This document shows, one piece after another, positions 1-8,528 of a stretch of 64,000 nt of DNA; position 1 is the first letter of the stretch, and each line of letters begins with the position of its first letter. The stretch is from positions 124,001-188,000 of the forward strand of contig NZ_WPCW01000002.1 of the NCBI RefSeq assembly GCF_011421425.1. Direction: 5' to 3'. The DNA is from Streptococcus catagoni (GTDB taxonomy: Bacteria > Bacillota > Bacilli > Lactobacillales > Streptococcaceae). The notes beneath the pieces were generated by a model, which saw nothing but the letters and a program-made list of their open reading frames with translations, did not search any database and had not been told where the DNA came from. The translations under genes and the position numbers were made by a program.

Positions 1-234
<234 letters not shown>

Positions 235-331
235 TCACTAATAGCAAGTTATTTGTAAGGATAATGCCTCTCTCAATTTTTATTCTAACAAGTTAGACTA
301 CTATTGATAGTTATTAGTGTATCTTTTTAGG

Positions 332-1771
332 TTATATGTCAATAAAAGTTTTACAGATTGAAGACAAACTAGCGAAATTGCTAGTTTGTTTTTTCTTGTT
401 TAGCTTTAATTTCTCTAAAATCTGATAACTAATGCTTTTTAAGTCAAAATAAAAAGACCTTCCCACCATCATTTTAACTAATTTTTTGAGATTTAGGCAG
501 GCCAAAGTCAGTCCAACCTTAGCTTTCATTTTGGACAGTCCAATTTCTCTCGTATAACAAAGGTTGTGGTATTCTTTAGCCGTTCCAAAAAGCCGCTCAA
601 TACTCTGCTTACGCAGCTTATAGAGTTCTTTCATACCACTTTGATGCCGAATATCCTCACAAATTTCCAGATAGTCTTTCCAAATATGTCGAATGATAAC
701 TTTTTGGTGAGTGATACTCTCAGTACACTTTTCTAGGAGGGGGCAAGAAGCACAAATTTTGGGGTCACTTTTATATTCTCGGTAGCCAGATCGATTTGTT
801 GTTGAATAGGACAAGACGTGATTTTCAGGACAAAGATAAGAATCATAATACTCATCATAACAAAAGACATTTGGTCTTAACTTATCTTTCTTACCTCATT
901 ATCCAAGAGTAACTTGGCAATACTAGGCGTCTTGTAACCTGAATCGGCGATAATAAAGTCTGGATGGAAGTCTTTTATCTTATTCCAAAGTGCTGGAAAA
1001 GCTTGACTATCATGGGTATTTCCAGCATCTACAGTATAAGCTAAAACCCAACCATTCTTATCACATGCCACTTGACTGGTGTAGGCAAAGACATCTTTAT
1101 GTTCCCCCTTATGATACCAACCACTCTCAGGATCAGTCGTAGATACTTTCTTATTTGTGGGCTCTTTTTCTTTGGCGAGCCCTAGCAACTTTTTTTCCAT
1201 GCTTCTCCCTGTCTCTAGCAATTTCCAACTCCAATTGGTCACTCATAAAGTTAGCTTGTGACGCTACTTTCTGATTGATATATTTGTGAGTGTTGGCAGC
1301 TGCCTTGATGTGTGTGCCGTCCACAAATATGTCATTAGGATCAATCAGCTCAGCATTAAGGCATAACCCTAAAATATGAGAAAATATGGCTTCAATCACT
1401 TGTTTATCTTGGAAACGACGGCTGTAGTTCTTACCGTAAGTTGTAAAATGGGGTATCTTATCTTCCAAAGTTAATCCAAGAAACCAGCGGTAAGCTACAT
1501 TGACTTCAATCTCTTTAATGGTTTGACGCATGGAACGGATGCCAAACAGACATTGGATAAGAGGAAGTTTCACCAATAGCACTGGGTCTAAACTAGGACG
1601 CCCATTATCAAGACAATATCCATCTTTCACTAGGTCATAAATAAAAGAGAAATCTATGATGTGATCAATTTGACGAAGCAAATGGTCTTCTGGGACTAAC
1701 TCATCTAAGCTATAAAAGCCGACTTGATTGCGATTGTAATCAGGACTTTCTTTGTGAAACATAGGGAGCAC
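332..1771 (-). pseudogene. IS1182-family transposase, split by two frameshifts
   Basis: Three consecutive minus-strand frames together give one DDE transposase. 1771-1151 has the N-terminal domain, with LDELVPEDHLLRQID and later DPNDIFVDGTHIKAAANTHK. 1242-877 has the DAGNTHDSQAF and FIIADSGYKTP part. 814-332 has the C-terminal CPLLEKCTES cysteine motif and RKQSIERLFGTAKEYH. The first junction is an overlap near 1151-1242, which fits a frameshift or small indel. The second lies between 814 and 877. No single frame can make a full protein, so the element is probably inactive. Programmed frameshifting is not the usual mode for this family. Confidence 0.85.
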
Positions 1772-1790
1772 CTCACAATTATTCTTAATA
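332..1790 (-). mobile_element. Degenerate insertion sequence, IS1182-like
   Basis: The transposase remnant and its flanks lie between rpsB and ahpF. I could not find convincing terminal inverted repeats or a target duplication, so the limits are those of the coding remnant plus a short flank. A hairpin at 364-389 followed by T residues on the plus strand sits inside the 3' end of the transposase frame. It could stop transcription entering from the left. The position between two conserved housekeeping genes marks an old insertion. Confidence 0.7.
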
Positions 1791-1989
1791 CTATTATACT
1801 CCCAAGAAGAGAAAAATACTGACTTATTATCACGAATGAGATAGTTTTCCCAGTGGCATAAGTGGCTTAGTTCAATTTAAAAAAGCCACGACGGAATTTT
1901 TTAGAGAGAATTAGTCCAGTGGACCTTTTGATCTGCTCTCCTTGAAACTAGAATGAGAGCACACCCAAGTCCGAGCCACTTTAGAAAAA

Positions 1990-2024
1990 TATCAAAAAAG
2001 TGAAGACAAGAACTTTGTCTTCAC
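1990..2024 (-). terminator. Intrinsic terminator, minus strand
   Basis: A 10-bp stem (GTGAAGACAA paired with TTGTCTTCAC, 5-base loop) is followed on the minus strand by CTTTTTTGATATTTT. It stands about 110 bp beyond the ahpF terminator and has no obvious gene of its own. Confidence 0.75.
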
Positions 2025-2135
2025 ACTGTTAATCTCCTATGTTTCACAAAAATCCAAACACTTATGTAGAATTCAGCTGAAAAAAGTCACTTAGTTCGGG
2101 TATAATTTGACTTAACGGACTTTTATAGAGGCATA

Positions 2136-2181
2136 AAAAAAGTCAGCTTTCCGCTTATTAAAACTGGAGAACTGACTTTTT
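2136..2181. terminator. ahpF terminator
   Basis: AAAAAGTCAG and CTGACTTTTT face each other across a 26-base interior that contains a further short pairing. The minus-strand orientation ends ahpC-ahpF. Confidence 0.75.
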
Positions 2182-2188
2182 AAAATAT

Positions 2189-3724
2189 TTATTGTCTAAT
2201 TAGGTAATCAAAAGCACCAATAGCTGCGGTAGCACCTGATCCCATAGAAATAACAATTTGTTTGTAGACGCTGTTAGTACAATCACCAGCAGCAAAGATA
2301 CCAGGTACATTAGTTGCTCCATGGCCATCTACAATAATTTCGCCGCGGTTTGATAATTCCACTTCGCTGTCTTTTAACCAAGAAGTGTTAGGAACTAAAC
2401 CGATTTGTACAAAGACACCTTCTAGATCGATATGTTTTTCCTCTCCACTTTCGCGGTCGGTGTAGTTAATACCATCAACATGGTCTTTGCCGACAATATC
2501 TTTGGTTGCTGCATTTGTAATTATTGTGATGTTATCAGTCTTAGCAGCACGTTCTTGAAGCACCTGATCGGCTTTCACTTCTGGTAAGAATTCTAGAACA
2601 GTTACATGCTTACATAGACCAGCTAAATCAAGTGCGGCCTCCATTCCGGAGTTTCCACCACCAATAACTGCAACATCTTTTCCTTCAAATAATGGACCAT
2701 CACAGTGAGGACAATAAGTAACCCCTTTGTTTCGGAATTCTTCTTCCCCAGGCACGTTGATATTTCTCCAACTAGCACCAAGAGCTAAAATAATTGATTT
2801 TGCAGTTAATTCAGCACCGTTAGCCAGACCAACGTGAACCAGATCATCCTTCTTCTCAACTGATGTAACAGCTTGTGATTTGATAATGTCAACATCATAA
2901 GACTTGGTATGTTCTTCTATCTGTGCCATTAATTTTGGTCCTTCAGTATAGAGTGTTCCAATCATGTTTTCAATTCCAACGGTGTCCATCACTTGACCGC
3001 CGAAATTTTCAGCTACCAAACCGGTTTTCAGCCCCTTACGTGCCGCGTAAATAGCAGAGCTATTACCAGCAGGACCGCCACCAATAACTAGCACATCATA
3101 AGTTCCTTTTTTAGAAAAATCTTCAGCAGCCATTGGCCCAGATATTTTTTCTAGGAGCTGTTCGATAGTTGCTCGTCCAGAATGGAAAATCTCACCATCT
3201 AGAAAGACTGTTGGCACGGACATAATCCCTTTTTCAGAAACTTCGTCTTGGAACATGCCCCCTTCAATCATTGTATGAGAAATCTTGTCATTTAGCACAG
3301 CCATAATGTTGAAAGCTTGTACCACATCAGGACAGTTATGGCAGGATAAGCTAGCAAAGGTTTCAAAATGATAAGGTTTATCAATTGCTTTAATGCGGTC
3401 GATAATATCCTGATCCACTTTTGGAGGTCGACCAGAAACCTGTAAAAGGGCAAGGATAAAGGATGTGAATTCGTGTCCTAATGGGATACCAGCAAATTCA
3501 ACGCCACTTTCTTTGCCTTTTTGTGCAATCTTGAAACTTGGTGTTCTAGACAGTTTCTTGTCTTCAATAGAAATGCGATCAGATAAGGACGCAATTTCTT
3601 CAATAAATTCTTTGACTTTTTGAGAATTCTCATCTTGTCCTAGTGATGCTTGTAAGACAAGGTCAGATTCCAACATAGCCAAGTATTGGTTAAGCTGTGC
3701 TTTAATTTCTTCATCTAAAGCCAT
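2189..3724 (-). CDS. ahpF: Alkyl hydroperoxide reductase subunit F (NADH-dependent)
   Basis: Flavoprotein that passes electrons from NADH to AhpC for peroxide removal in the cytosol. The N-terminal third is a tandem thioredoxin-like domain with a CHNCPD redox centre. The FAD domain begins with VLVIGGGPAGNSSAIYAARKG, the reactive pair is CPHCDGPLFEGK, and the NADH site is VAVIGGGNSGMEAALDLAG. About 511 residues is normal for the family. I take the ATG at 3722-3724 (MALDEE) rather than the one six bases upstream, because GAGAGG lies 7 bases before it and only 1 base before the other. It follows ahpC by 35 bp and ends at a strong terminator. Confidence 0.95.
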   Translation of the reverse strand: MALDEEIKAQLNQYLAMLESDLVLQASLGQDENSQKVKEFIEEIASLSDRISIEDKKLSRTPSFKIAQKGKESGVEFAGIPLGHEFTSFILALLQVSGRPPKVDQDIIDRIKAIDKPYHFETFASLSCHNCPDVVQAFNIMAVLNDKISHTMIEGGMFQDEVSEKGIMSVPTVFLDGEIFHSGRATIEQLLEKISGPMAAEDFSKKGTYDVLVIGGGPAGNSSAIYAARKGLKTGLVAENFGGQVMDTVGIENMIGTLYTEGPKLMAQIEEHTKSYDVDIIKSQAVTSVEKKDDLVHVGLANGAELTAKSIILALGASWRNINVPGEEEFRNKGVTYCPHCDGPLFEGKDVAVIGGGNSGMEAALDLAGLCKHVTVLEFLPEVKADQVLQERAAKTDNITIITNAATKDIVGKDHVDGINYTDRESGEEKHIDLEGVFVQIGLVPNTSWLKDSEVELSNRGEIIVDGHGATNVPGIFAAGDCTNSVYKQIVISMGSGATAAIGAFDYLIRQ

Positions 3725-3759
3725 AGGCATACCTCTCTTGATAAAATTAGGGAAGTCTT

Positions 3760-4320
3760 TTAGATCTTACCAACAAGGTCTAGACTTGGCGTCAATGTTT
3801 CAGCGCCTTCTTTCCATTTTGCCGGACAAACTTCACCTGGATGTTGACGGATGTATTGAGCAGCACGAACTTTGTCAATCAAGGTACTTGCATCACGTCC
3901 AATACCATCTGCGTTAATCTCCATCATTTGGATAATGCCATCAGGGTCAATAATAAAGGTTCCACGTTGTGCAAGACCATTTTCATCTAAAACATCAAAT
4001 GATTGTGAAATCTGATGAGATGGGTCACCAATCATAGTATAAGTGATTGTGCTAACCACATCAGAATCATCGTGCCAAGCTTTATGGACAAAATGAGTGT
4101 CAGTTGATATAGAATAAACTTCTACACCAAGTGATTTAAGAGTTTCGTACTGTTCTTGTAAATCTCCAAGTTCAGTAGGGCAGACAAATGAAAAGTCTGC
4201 TGGGTAGAAGCAAAAGATTGCCCATTTTCCTTTAATATCTTCATTGGTGACCTTAATAAATTCACCATTAAGATAAGCATCTGCTGTAAATTCAGCTATT
4301 TCTTTTCCGACTAGTGACAT
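3760..4320 (-). CDS. ahpC: Alkyl hydroperoxide reductase subunit C (peroxiredoxin)
   Basis: Typical 2-Cys peroxiredoxin that reduces hydrogen peroxide and organic hydroperoxides, recharged by AhpF. At 186 residues it is standard length. The peroxidatic cysteine is in [17 protein letters not shown] and the resolving cysteine in [10 protein letters not shown] near the C-terminus. The minus-strand start has an AGAAGGAGG ribosome site. It is the first gene of the ahpCF operon, transcribed from a promoter with TATAAT at 4350-4355. The peroxide regulator PerR is encoded at 53.1 kb in this window; I did not see a clear PerR box here. Confidence 0.97.
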   Translation of the reverse strand: MSLVGKEIAEFTADAYLNGEFIKVTNEDIKGKWAIFCFYPADFSFVCPTELGDLQEQYETLKSLGVEVYSISTDTHFVHKAWHDDSDVVSTITYTMIGDPSHQISQSFDVLDENGLAQRGTFIIDPDGIIQMMEINADGIGRDASTLIDKVRAAQYIRQHPGEVCPAKWKEGAETLTPSLDLVGKI

Positions 4321-4349
4321 GTGATGTCCTCCTTCTATTTAATACCTGT

Positions 4350-4394
4350 ATTATAGGAAAAGTTTTTATAAAAGTCCAAAAGAAAGCGCTTTAA
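4350..4394 (-). promoter_or_regulatory. ahpC promoter with upstream cre-like site
   Basis: On the minus strand, TTGGAC (4374-4379), an 18-bp spacer and TATAAT (4350-4355). Immediately upstream, TAAAGCGCTTTC (4382-4393) has the AARCGY core of a CcpA site. Its activity is inferred. Confidence 0.6.
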
Positions 4395-4608
4395 AATTAT
4401 GGGAATTGTCTGACAACTGAAAGGGTAATTAATATTCAGTTAATTATAATGGTTCTAAACAAGGTGGTTAAGGCAATTAACTGGTTAAGAAGATTGGAAA
4501 AGGCCATGAATAATGAGAAAAATAATTTTTCACAGGATTTTTTCGCAGGAGAAGGAATAAATTTATCTTGACCTTTGAGGTGAATTGATGTAAAATAATT
4601 TGTGTTGT

Positions 4609-4679
4609 GGCGGTATAGCCAAGTGGTAAGGCACGGCTCTGCAAAAGCTTGATCGTCGGTTCAAATCCGTCTACCGCCT
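4609..4679 (+). tRNA. tRNA-Cys (GCA)
   Basis: A 71-base cloverleaf. The acceptor arms GGCGGTA and TACCGCC pair perfectly. The anticodon loop is CTGCAAA with anticodon GCA, and the T arm contains GGTTCAAATCC. The CCA end is not encoded. An intrinsic terminator follows about 30 bases later. Confidence 0.97.
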
Positions 4680-4710
4680 TTACAACAGCTAAAACCTTTT
4701 AAAAGGCAAT

Positions 4711-4738
4711 AAAAAATCTTGAGAAATCAAGGTTTTTT
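4711..4738 (+). terminator. Terminator after tRNA-Cys
   Basis: AAAAAATCTTGA and TCAAGGTTTTTT pair around a GAAA loop and are followed by an A/T-rich T tract. A shorter AACCTTTTAAAAGG palindrome lies just before it. Confidence 0.8.
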
Positions 4739-4823
4739 ATTTTTTTATTGAGGTGAATGCAATGAAGTGGGTGGGCCAATCGCCTTTTGCGTCAGTTGGG
4801 TAATAGTTGTCTACTGCGAACAT
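4737..4823 (-). CDS. Possible 28-residue peptide
   Basis: A minus-strand ATG at 4821-4823 opens 28 codons (MFAVDNYYPTDAKGDWPTHF and eight more). AAAGGA stands seven bases upstream and TTGACA lies about 60 bases upstream. The stop overlaps the tRNA terminator. I recognise no family. It could be a real small peptide, the start of a lost gene, or chance. Only the good ribosome site argues for translation. Confidence 0.25.
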   Translation of the reverse strand: MFAVDNYYPTDAKGDWPTHFIAFTSIKK

Positions 4824-5136
4824 GATTTTTCCTTTCGTTATCAAGAATCTTATCTAGGAGCCTAATCTTAACAGCTTTTCTGTCAAAATAAGGCAAAAAA
4901 GCTATGCTTTATTTATGAAAATAGCATGAATCATATGTCTAGAAAAAACATGAAAACGATAAAATTAGAAAGACCAAATTTTCTAATTTCAGCAAAAAAA
5001 GAAAAACATTCTTATTGCAAAAATTATTGATATTTTTGCGATCGTTTGCATAATAAGGGGTGTAGAACATTTTAATTTATCTAAAGGAGATTATGATTTA
5101 TGGGGATGCAAGGTAGAGAAACAAAAGTAAGAAGGA
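4824..5136. other. Intergenic region before pullulanase remnant
   Basis: No gene was found. It contains the relic promoter and cre-like site at 5027-5054 and an AAAGGAG ribosome site near 5083-5089. That site now leads into only a few codons before a stop. The rest is A/T-rich without recognised structure. Confidence 0.5.
5027..5054 (+). promoter_or_regulatory. Relic pullulanase promoter with cre-like site
   Basis: TTGATA (5027-5032), 16 bp, CATAAT (5049-5054). The spacer overlaps TGCGATCGTTTGCA (5037-5050), one mismatch from the loose CcpA consensus TGNNARCGNWWNCA. Carbon-catabolite control would suit an alpha-glucan hydrolase. Confidence 0.5.
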
Positions 5137-7425
5137 ATGCAGGAAATAGCAGGAGCAACAGAACAAGCCCAAGCAGCGACTGTAGCTACTGAAAAAGATA
5201 GTCCACAACTTTTAGCTGAGCCTAAAAATAATTCTATAAGCTTGACTACTGCAAAAAAATCACAAGTTTTTTCTGCTGCTGCTCTAAGCCCAGAAACAAA
5301 GCTGTCAGATGAGAAATTTGAAGAGAAGAAACCTGTAAAAATTGAAGTTGACAAAAACCAATCATACTTTAACTACATTATCAATAAAGGTGCAAGTTTC
5401 CAAAATGGTCAGAAGCAAACTGGTGATATGACTGCAACTGTCAATGAGTTTACAGAGACTAATATTTATATTGGTAAAAATAAGGGAGGAAAAAACTGGT
5501 ATTCACAGATTTCCAATTTGCAAACAGAGGAATTTGATAAGAAGTTTGTTTACAAAGACAAGGAAATTGATGCCAGTAGCCAGGATGGCTTCAAAATGGT
5601 AGGTATTGCAGGCCGTTTAGATGCAACTTTGCATCAGGATAGTACAGCTACAATTAACTTGTGGGCACCCACTGCCAAGGAAGTGACTTTAAATCTTTAC
5701 CCTGATTTGAAAAAAGACTCTGAAAAACATGAAGAGATCAAAATGCTACGTGGAGACACCGTTAATGAAAATGACCATACTCAAAATACAGTTGGTCTAT
5801 GGACTTACCATATCTCAAAAGAAAGATTAACTACGTTAGGAAAGGAAACTGCTAAAAACATAGCCTATGATTTCACCTTAAAGATTCCAAATGCTTATTT
5901 TATACAGGTAGAAAAAAATATAAAAAAGAATCTGATGGTAACTGGATACCTGATTACAATATTTATCGAAATTCTGCAACTGGGAAAATGTTAAACCATC
6001 CTTGGAAAAAAGATCCAACAATAGATGAAGATAGAATTTTAAATGAAAATAGAGCTGCTACTCAGGAAGAAATCTCAGCATTCTATGCTGGGGATTCGGT
6101 TAAGCATGTACAGAAGGATAATAGAAATGAAGTAGAAGTTACGGTTGACAATCAGGGCTATCAAACAGTTACTGTTCAAGATCCTTATTCAGTGTCATGA
6201 TGGAATGACTCTGAGTGATTTATTAAAGAGATACAATCCAGAGGATAAGAATGATTTAGCTCTTCATAGCAGCCGCTTATAATTAGCCTCCGCCATGAGT
6301 GCATTGCACAAGGTATTAACTTTTCTGAAATTGGACAAGAATTTTTAAGAACAAAGAAAGATTCTACAAATACTTACAATTCTGGAGATGAATATAATAA
6401 GATTGATTGGAATTTACTCACACAGCATGTTGATTCGGTAAATTTTGCTAAGGCAATTGCCCAACTCCGCTTGTCAGAGCAACTCTTCCAAATGTCCGAT
6501 TATTCAGAAATCAATCAAAAAATGAAAATTACCAACGCTCAAGCACAATCAGGTGTTATCCCATTTGAATTGAGATTAAATGGTATGCCTGATCATAAAG
6601 ATGGCAAATACCTGGTAGTTTTTAATAATAATACTTCAACTGATGATAGAGGAAGTTTGACGCTGGGAGGTAATAGTTGGTATTATGGCGGAAATGAACA
6701 GATGGATAAATACAATAATGGTTTTGAGTATGACCGAGGAATCATAAATGCTAGCAATGATTTTTCTAAAGCCTTTATTGTAGCTTCTAATTCTAAGAAT
6801 CTTTATAATAAAATTGGTCATTATAATGGTGAAAAGACTATTAAATTGGATCGATTAACAGCCATTGTACTCTTTATTCCTGGTCAATCTGAGAAGAAGG
6901 AAGTGGTAAAGTTACAAGATACTACTATGCTATCAATGCCAAGGGTGAGTATGCAAGTGTAGACCAACTGAGAACTGTGACAATTGGAGAAAATGGTGAG
7001 CTTTCTACCATTGAGGGTCACACTTGGAAGAGTGATGCTCTGTCAACCAAGGAGGTTACGATCCCAAAGGTTGATGGCTATACTGTTACATCTAGTGATA
7101 GCAAGTCAACAACTCTTGCCTCACAGCTCTTCTCTCCTACTAAAGAACTTGTTCTTACCGTCACCTATGAAAAATAGCTGAAAAAACTGCTGAGCAAACA
7201 GAGTCAGCTCCTGAAATTAGTGACAGTGAAAAGCCAGCTCCTACTGAAGAGACTGCCTCTACTTCTGTTCTTATAAAAAATCAAATTGGCAAAGCTGATT
7301 GGAAAGCAGAAAAGCGTCAAGTCAAGCTTGAAAAGAAAATGACTAAAATACAAGCCAAAAGATTAGCTAAACCAGAGCGTGGGTATGGTCATGCTTATGC
7401 TTGGGGAAATAAGCACTATTATTGA
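5137..7425 (+). pseudogene. pulA: Pullulanase remnant, catalytic barrel deleted
   Basis: Decayed surface pullulanase (alpha-1,6-glucan hydrolase). The successive pieces are: 5137-5950, a carbohydrate-binding region and the CBM48-like segment ATINLWAPTAKEVTLNLYPD; 5988-6200, the linker to DPYS; about 6200-6290, HDGMTLSDLL; about 6300-6960, GIAQGINFSEIGQEF, FAKAIAQLRLSEQLFQM and the C-terminal beta domain; 6977-7425, further C-terminal domain and an acidic tail. Going straight from DPYS to HDGMTL skips the whole barrel that carries the catalytic Asp and Glu. Several frameshifts and stops separate the rest. A stop at 5128-5130 and the absence of a signal peptide show the N-terminus is gone too. 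No LPXTG motif remains. Confidence 0.9.
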
Positions 7426-7556
7426 TCAGAGGTTCTTAGATACATTTTAGCCTAATATATAGGAAGAAACTTAAGTGACGAAGTTCAAAAAGACTATTAA
7501 AACGCTTTCTATTTAATCTTAATTTAAAATTTTTAAAAGAAATTTAATTTTTTAGC

Positions 7557-7585
7557 TTGACAACATTGTTCATATTTGATATAGT
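7557..7585 (+). promoter_or_regulatory. Cold-shock gene promoter with long leader
   Basis: TTGACA (7557-7562), 17 bp, TATAGT (7580-7585). Transcription would start near 7592 and leave a leader of about 90 bases, as is usual for temperature-responsive cold-shock mRNAs. Confidence 0.75.
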
Positions 7586-7683
7586 TAACTCGTAAATTAG
7601 TTTTTGAGTAAGTATTATGTGTTGAGCATCTTCGTTTCTCTCTATTTTTACAAACAGTTTTTTTAGAAAGGGAGTGGATGTAT

Positions 7684-7887
7684 ATGGCACAAGGTACAGT
7701 TAAATGGTTTAACGCTGAAAAAGGTTTCGGTTTTATCTCAACTGAAAATGGTCAAGATGTCTTCGCACATTTTTCAGCTATTCAATCTAACGGATTCAAA
7801 TCATTAGATGAAGGACAAAAAGTGGAATTTGACATAGAAGAAGGTCAACGTGGCCCTCAAGCAGTAAATATCACTAAATTATCTTAA
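7684..7887 (+). CDS. Cold-shock protein (CspA/CspB family)
   Basis: Small single-stranded nucleic-acid-binding protein and RNA chaperone. The protein is 67 residues with the RNP1 motif KGFGFIS and RNP2 motif VFAHF. The ATG at 7684 (MAQGTVKWF) is preferred over that at 7678, because AAGGGAG is nine bases upstream of it and only three from the other. It is monocistronic, with a long leader and its own terminator at 7906-7934. Confidence 0.95.
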   Translation: MAQGTVKWFNAEKGFGFISTENGQDVFAHFSAIQSNGFKSLDEGQKVEFDIEEGQRGPQAVNITKLS

Positions 7888-7905
7888 TCAGATTGAACAG
7901 ATAAG

Positions 7906-7934
7906 AAAAGGCGGATGCTATGTCCGTCTTTTTT
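7906..7934 (+). terminator. Terminator after cold-shock gene
   Basis: AAAGGCGGA pairs with TCCGTCTTT around a 7-base loop, followed by TTT. Confidence 0.85.
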
Positions 7935-7964
7935 GCATGAAAAGAATGAAACGTTAATTATAAT

Positions 7965-8014
7965 TTGCCTTTCGGGTCAGCAATTTGATATAATAAAAGT
8001 CAGTTTTAGTCAAA
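7965..8014 (+). promoter_or_regulatory. ctsR-clpC promoter and CtsR operator
   Basis: TTGCCT (7965-7970), 18 bp, TATAAT (7989-7994). Directly downstream, AGTCAGTTTTAGTCAAA (7998-8014) matches the CtsR heptad repeat RGTCAAA-N3-RGTCAAA with two changes in the first half. Overlap with the start site fits autorepression by CtsR. Confidence 0.85.
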
Positions 8015-8066
8015 AATCGGAAGATTTTATGAAAAGTAGTGCTATTATTATAGAGGAGTAAAGATA

Positions 8067-8528
8067 ATGCCAACCAAAAATACGTCGGATAGTATTGAAG
8101 AATATATCAAAGAATTATTGGCTCAGTCGGGAATTGCTGAAATCAAGCGTTCTCTTTTAGCTGACTCCTTTCAAGTTGTTCCCAGTCAAATCAACTATGT
8201 TATTAAAACCCGCTTTACCGAAAGCCGAGGTTACGAAGTTGAAAGTAAACGTGGGGGGGGAGGCTATATCCGGATAGCCAAGGTTCATTTTTCTGATAAA
8301 CATCATTTAATAGGTAATCTCATTGCCTCTATTGATGATCGGGTTAGTGAGGTAGTCTTTACTGATTCTATCCAATTACTGTTTGATGAGCAATTGATTA
8401 CAGAAAGAGAAGGAAATGTCATCCTAGCCATGGCTACTGATGAGGTCTTAGGTGGGGATGCTCCATACATTCGAGCAAGAATGCTCTATCGTCTGCTCCA
8501 GCGTATTGATAGAAAGGGAAGTAGTTGA
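8067..8528 (+). CDS. ctsR: Class III stress-gene repressor CtsR
   Basis: Dimeric winged-helix repressor of clp and, in streptococci, also chaperonin genes. The 153-residue protein has the conserved N-terminal DNA-binding part, with QVVPSQINYVIKTRF and ESRGYEVESKRGGGGYIRI. The glycine-rich wing (GGGG) contacts DNA and senses heat. RBS AGAGGAG precedes the ATG at 8067. Its stop overlaps the clpC start (TGATG), so the two are translationally coupled. A CtsR operator covers the promoter. Confidence 0.96.
   Translation: MPTKNTSDSIEEYIKELLAQSGIAEIKRSLLADSFQVVPSQINYVIKTRFTESRGYEVESKRGGGGYIRIAKVHFSDKHHLIGNLIASIDDRVSEVVFTDSIQLLFDEQLITEREGNVILAMATDEVLGGDAPYIRARMLYRLLQRIDRKGSS

Larger units (their letters stand above)
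1772..2188. other. Intergenic region between IS remnant and ahpF
   Basis: There is no supported gene in these 417 bases. It holds a GTGGCTT/AAGCCAC inverted repeat near 1860-1888, a strong minus-strand terminator at 2000-2024 and the ahpF terminator at 2136-2181. The two terminators in series suggest that a short gene or another IS end once lay between them. Confidence 0.5.
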
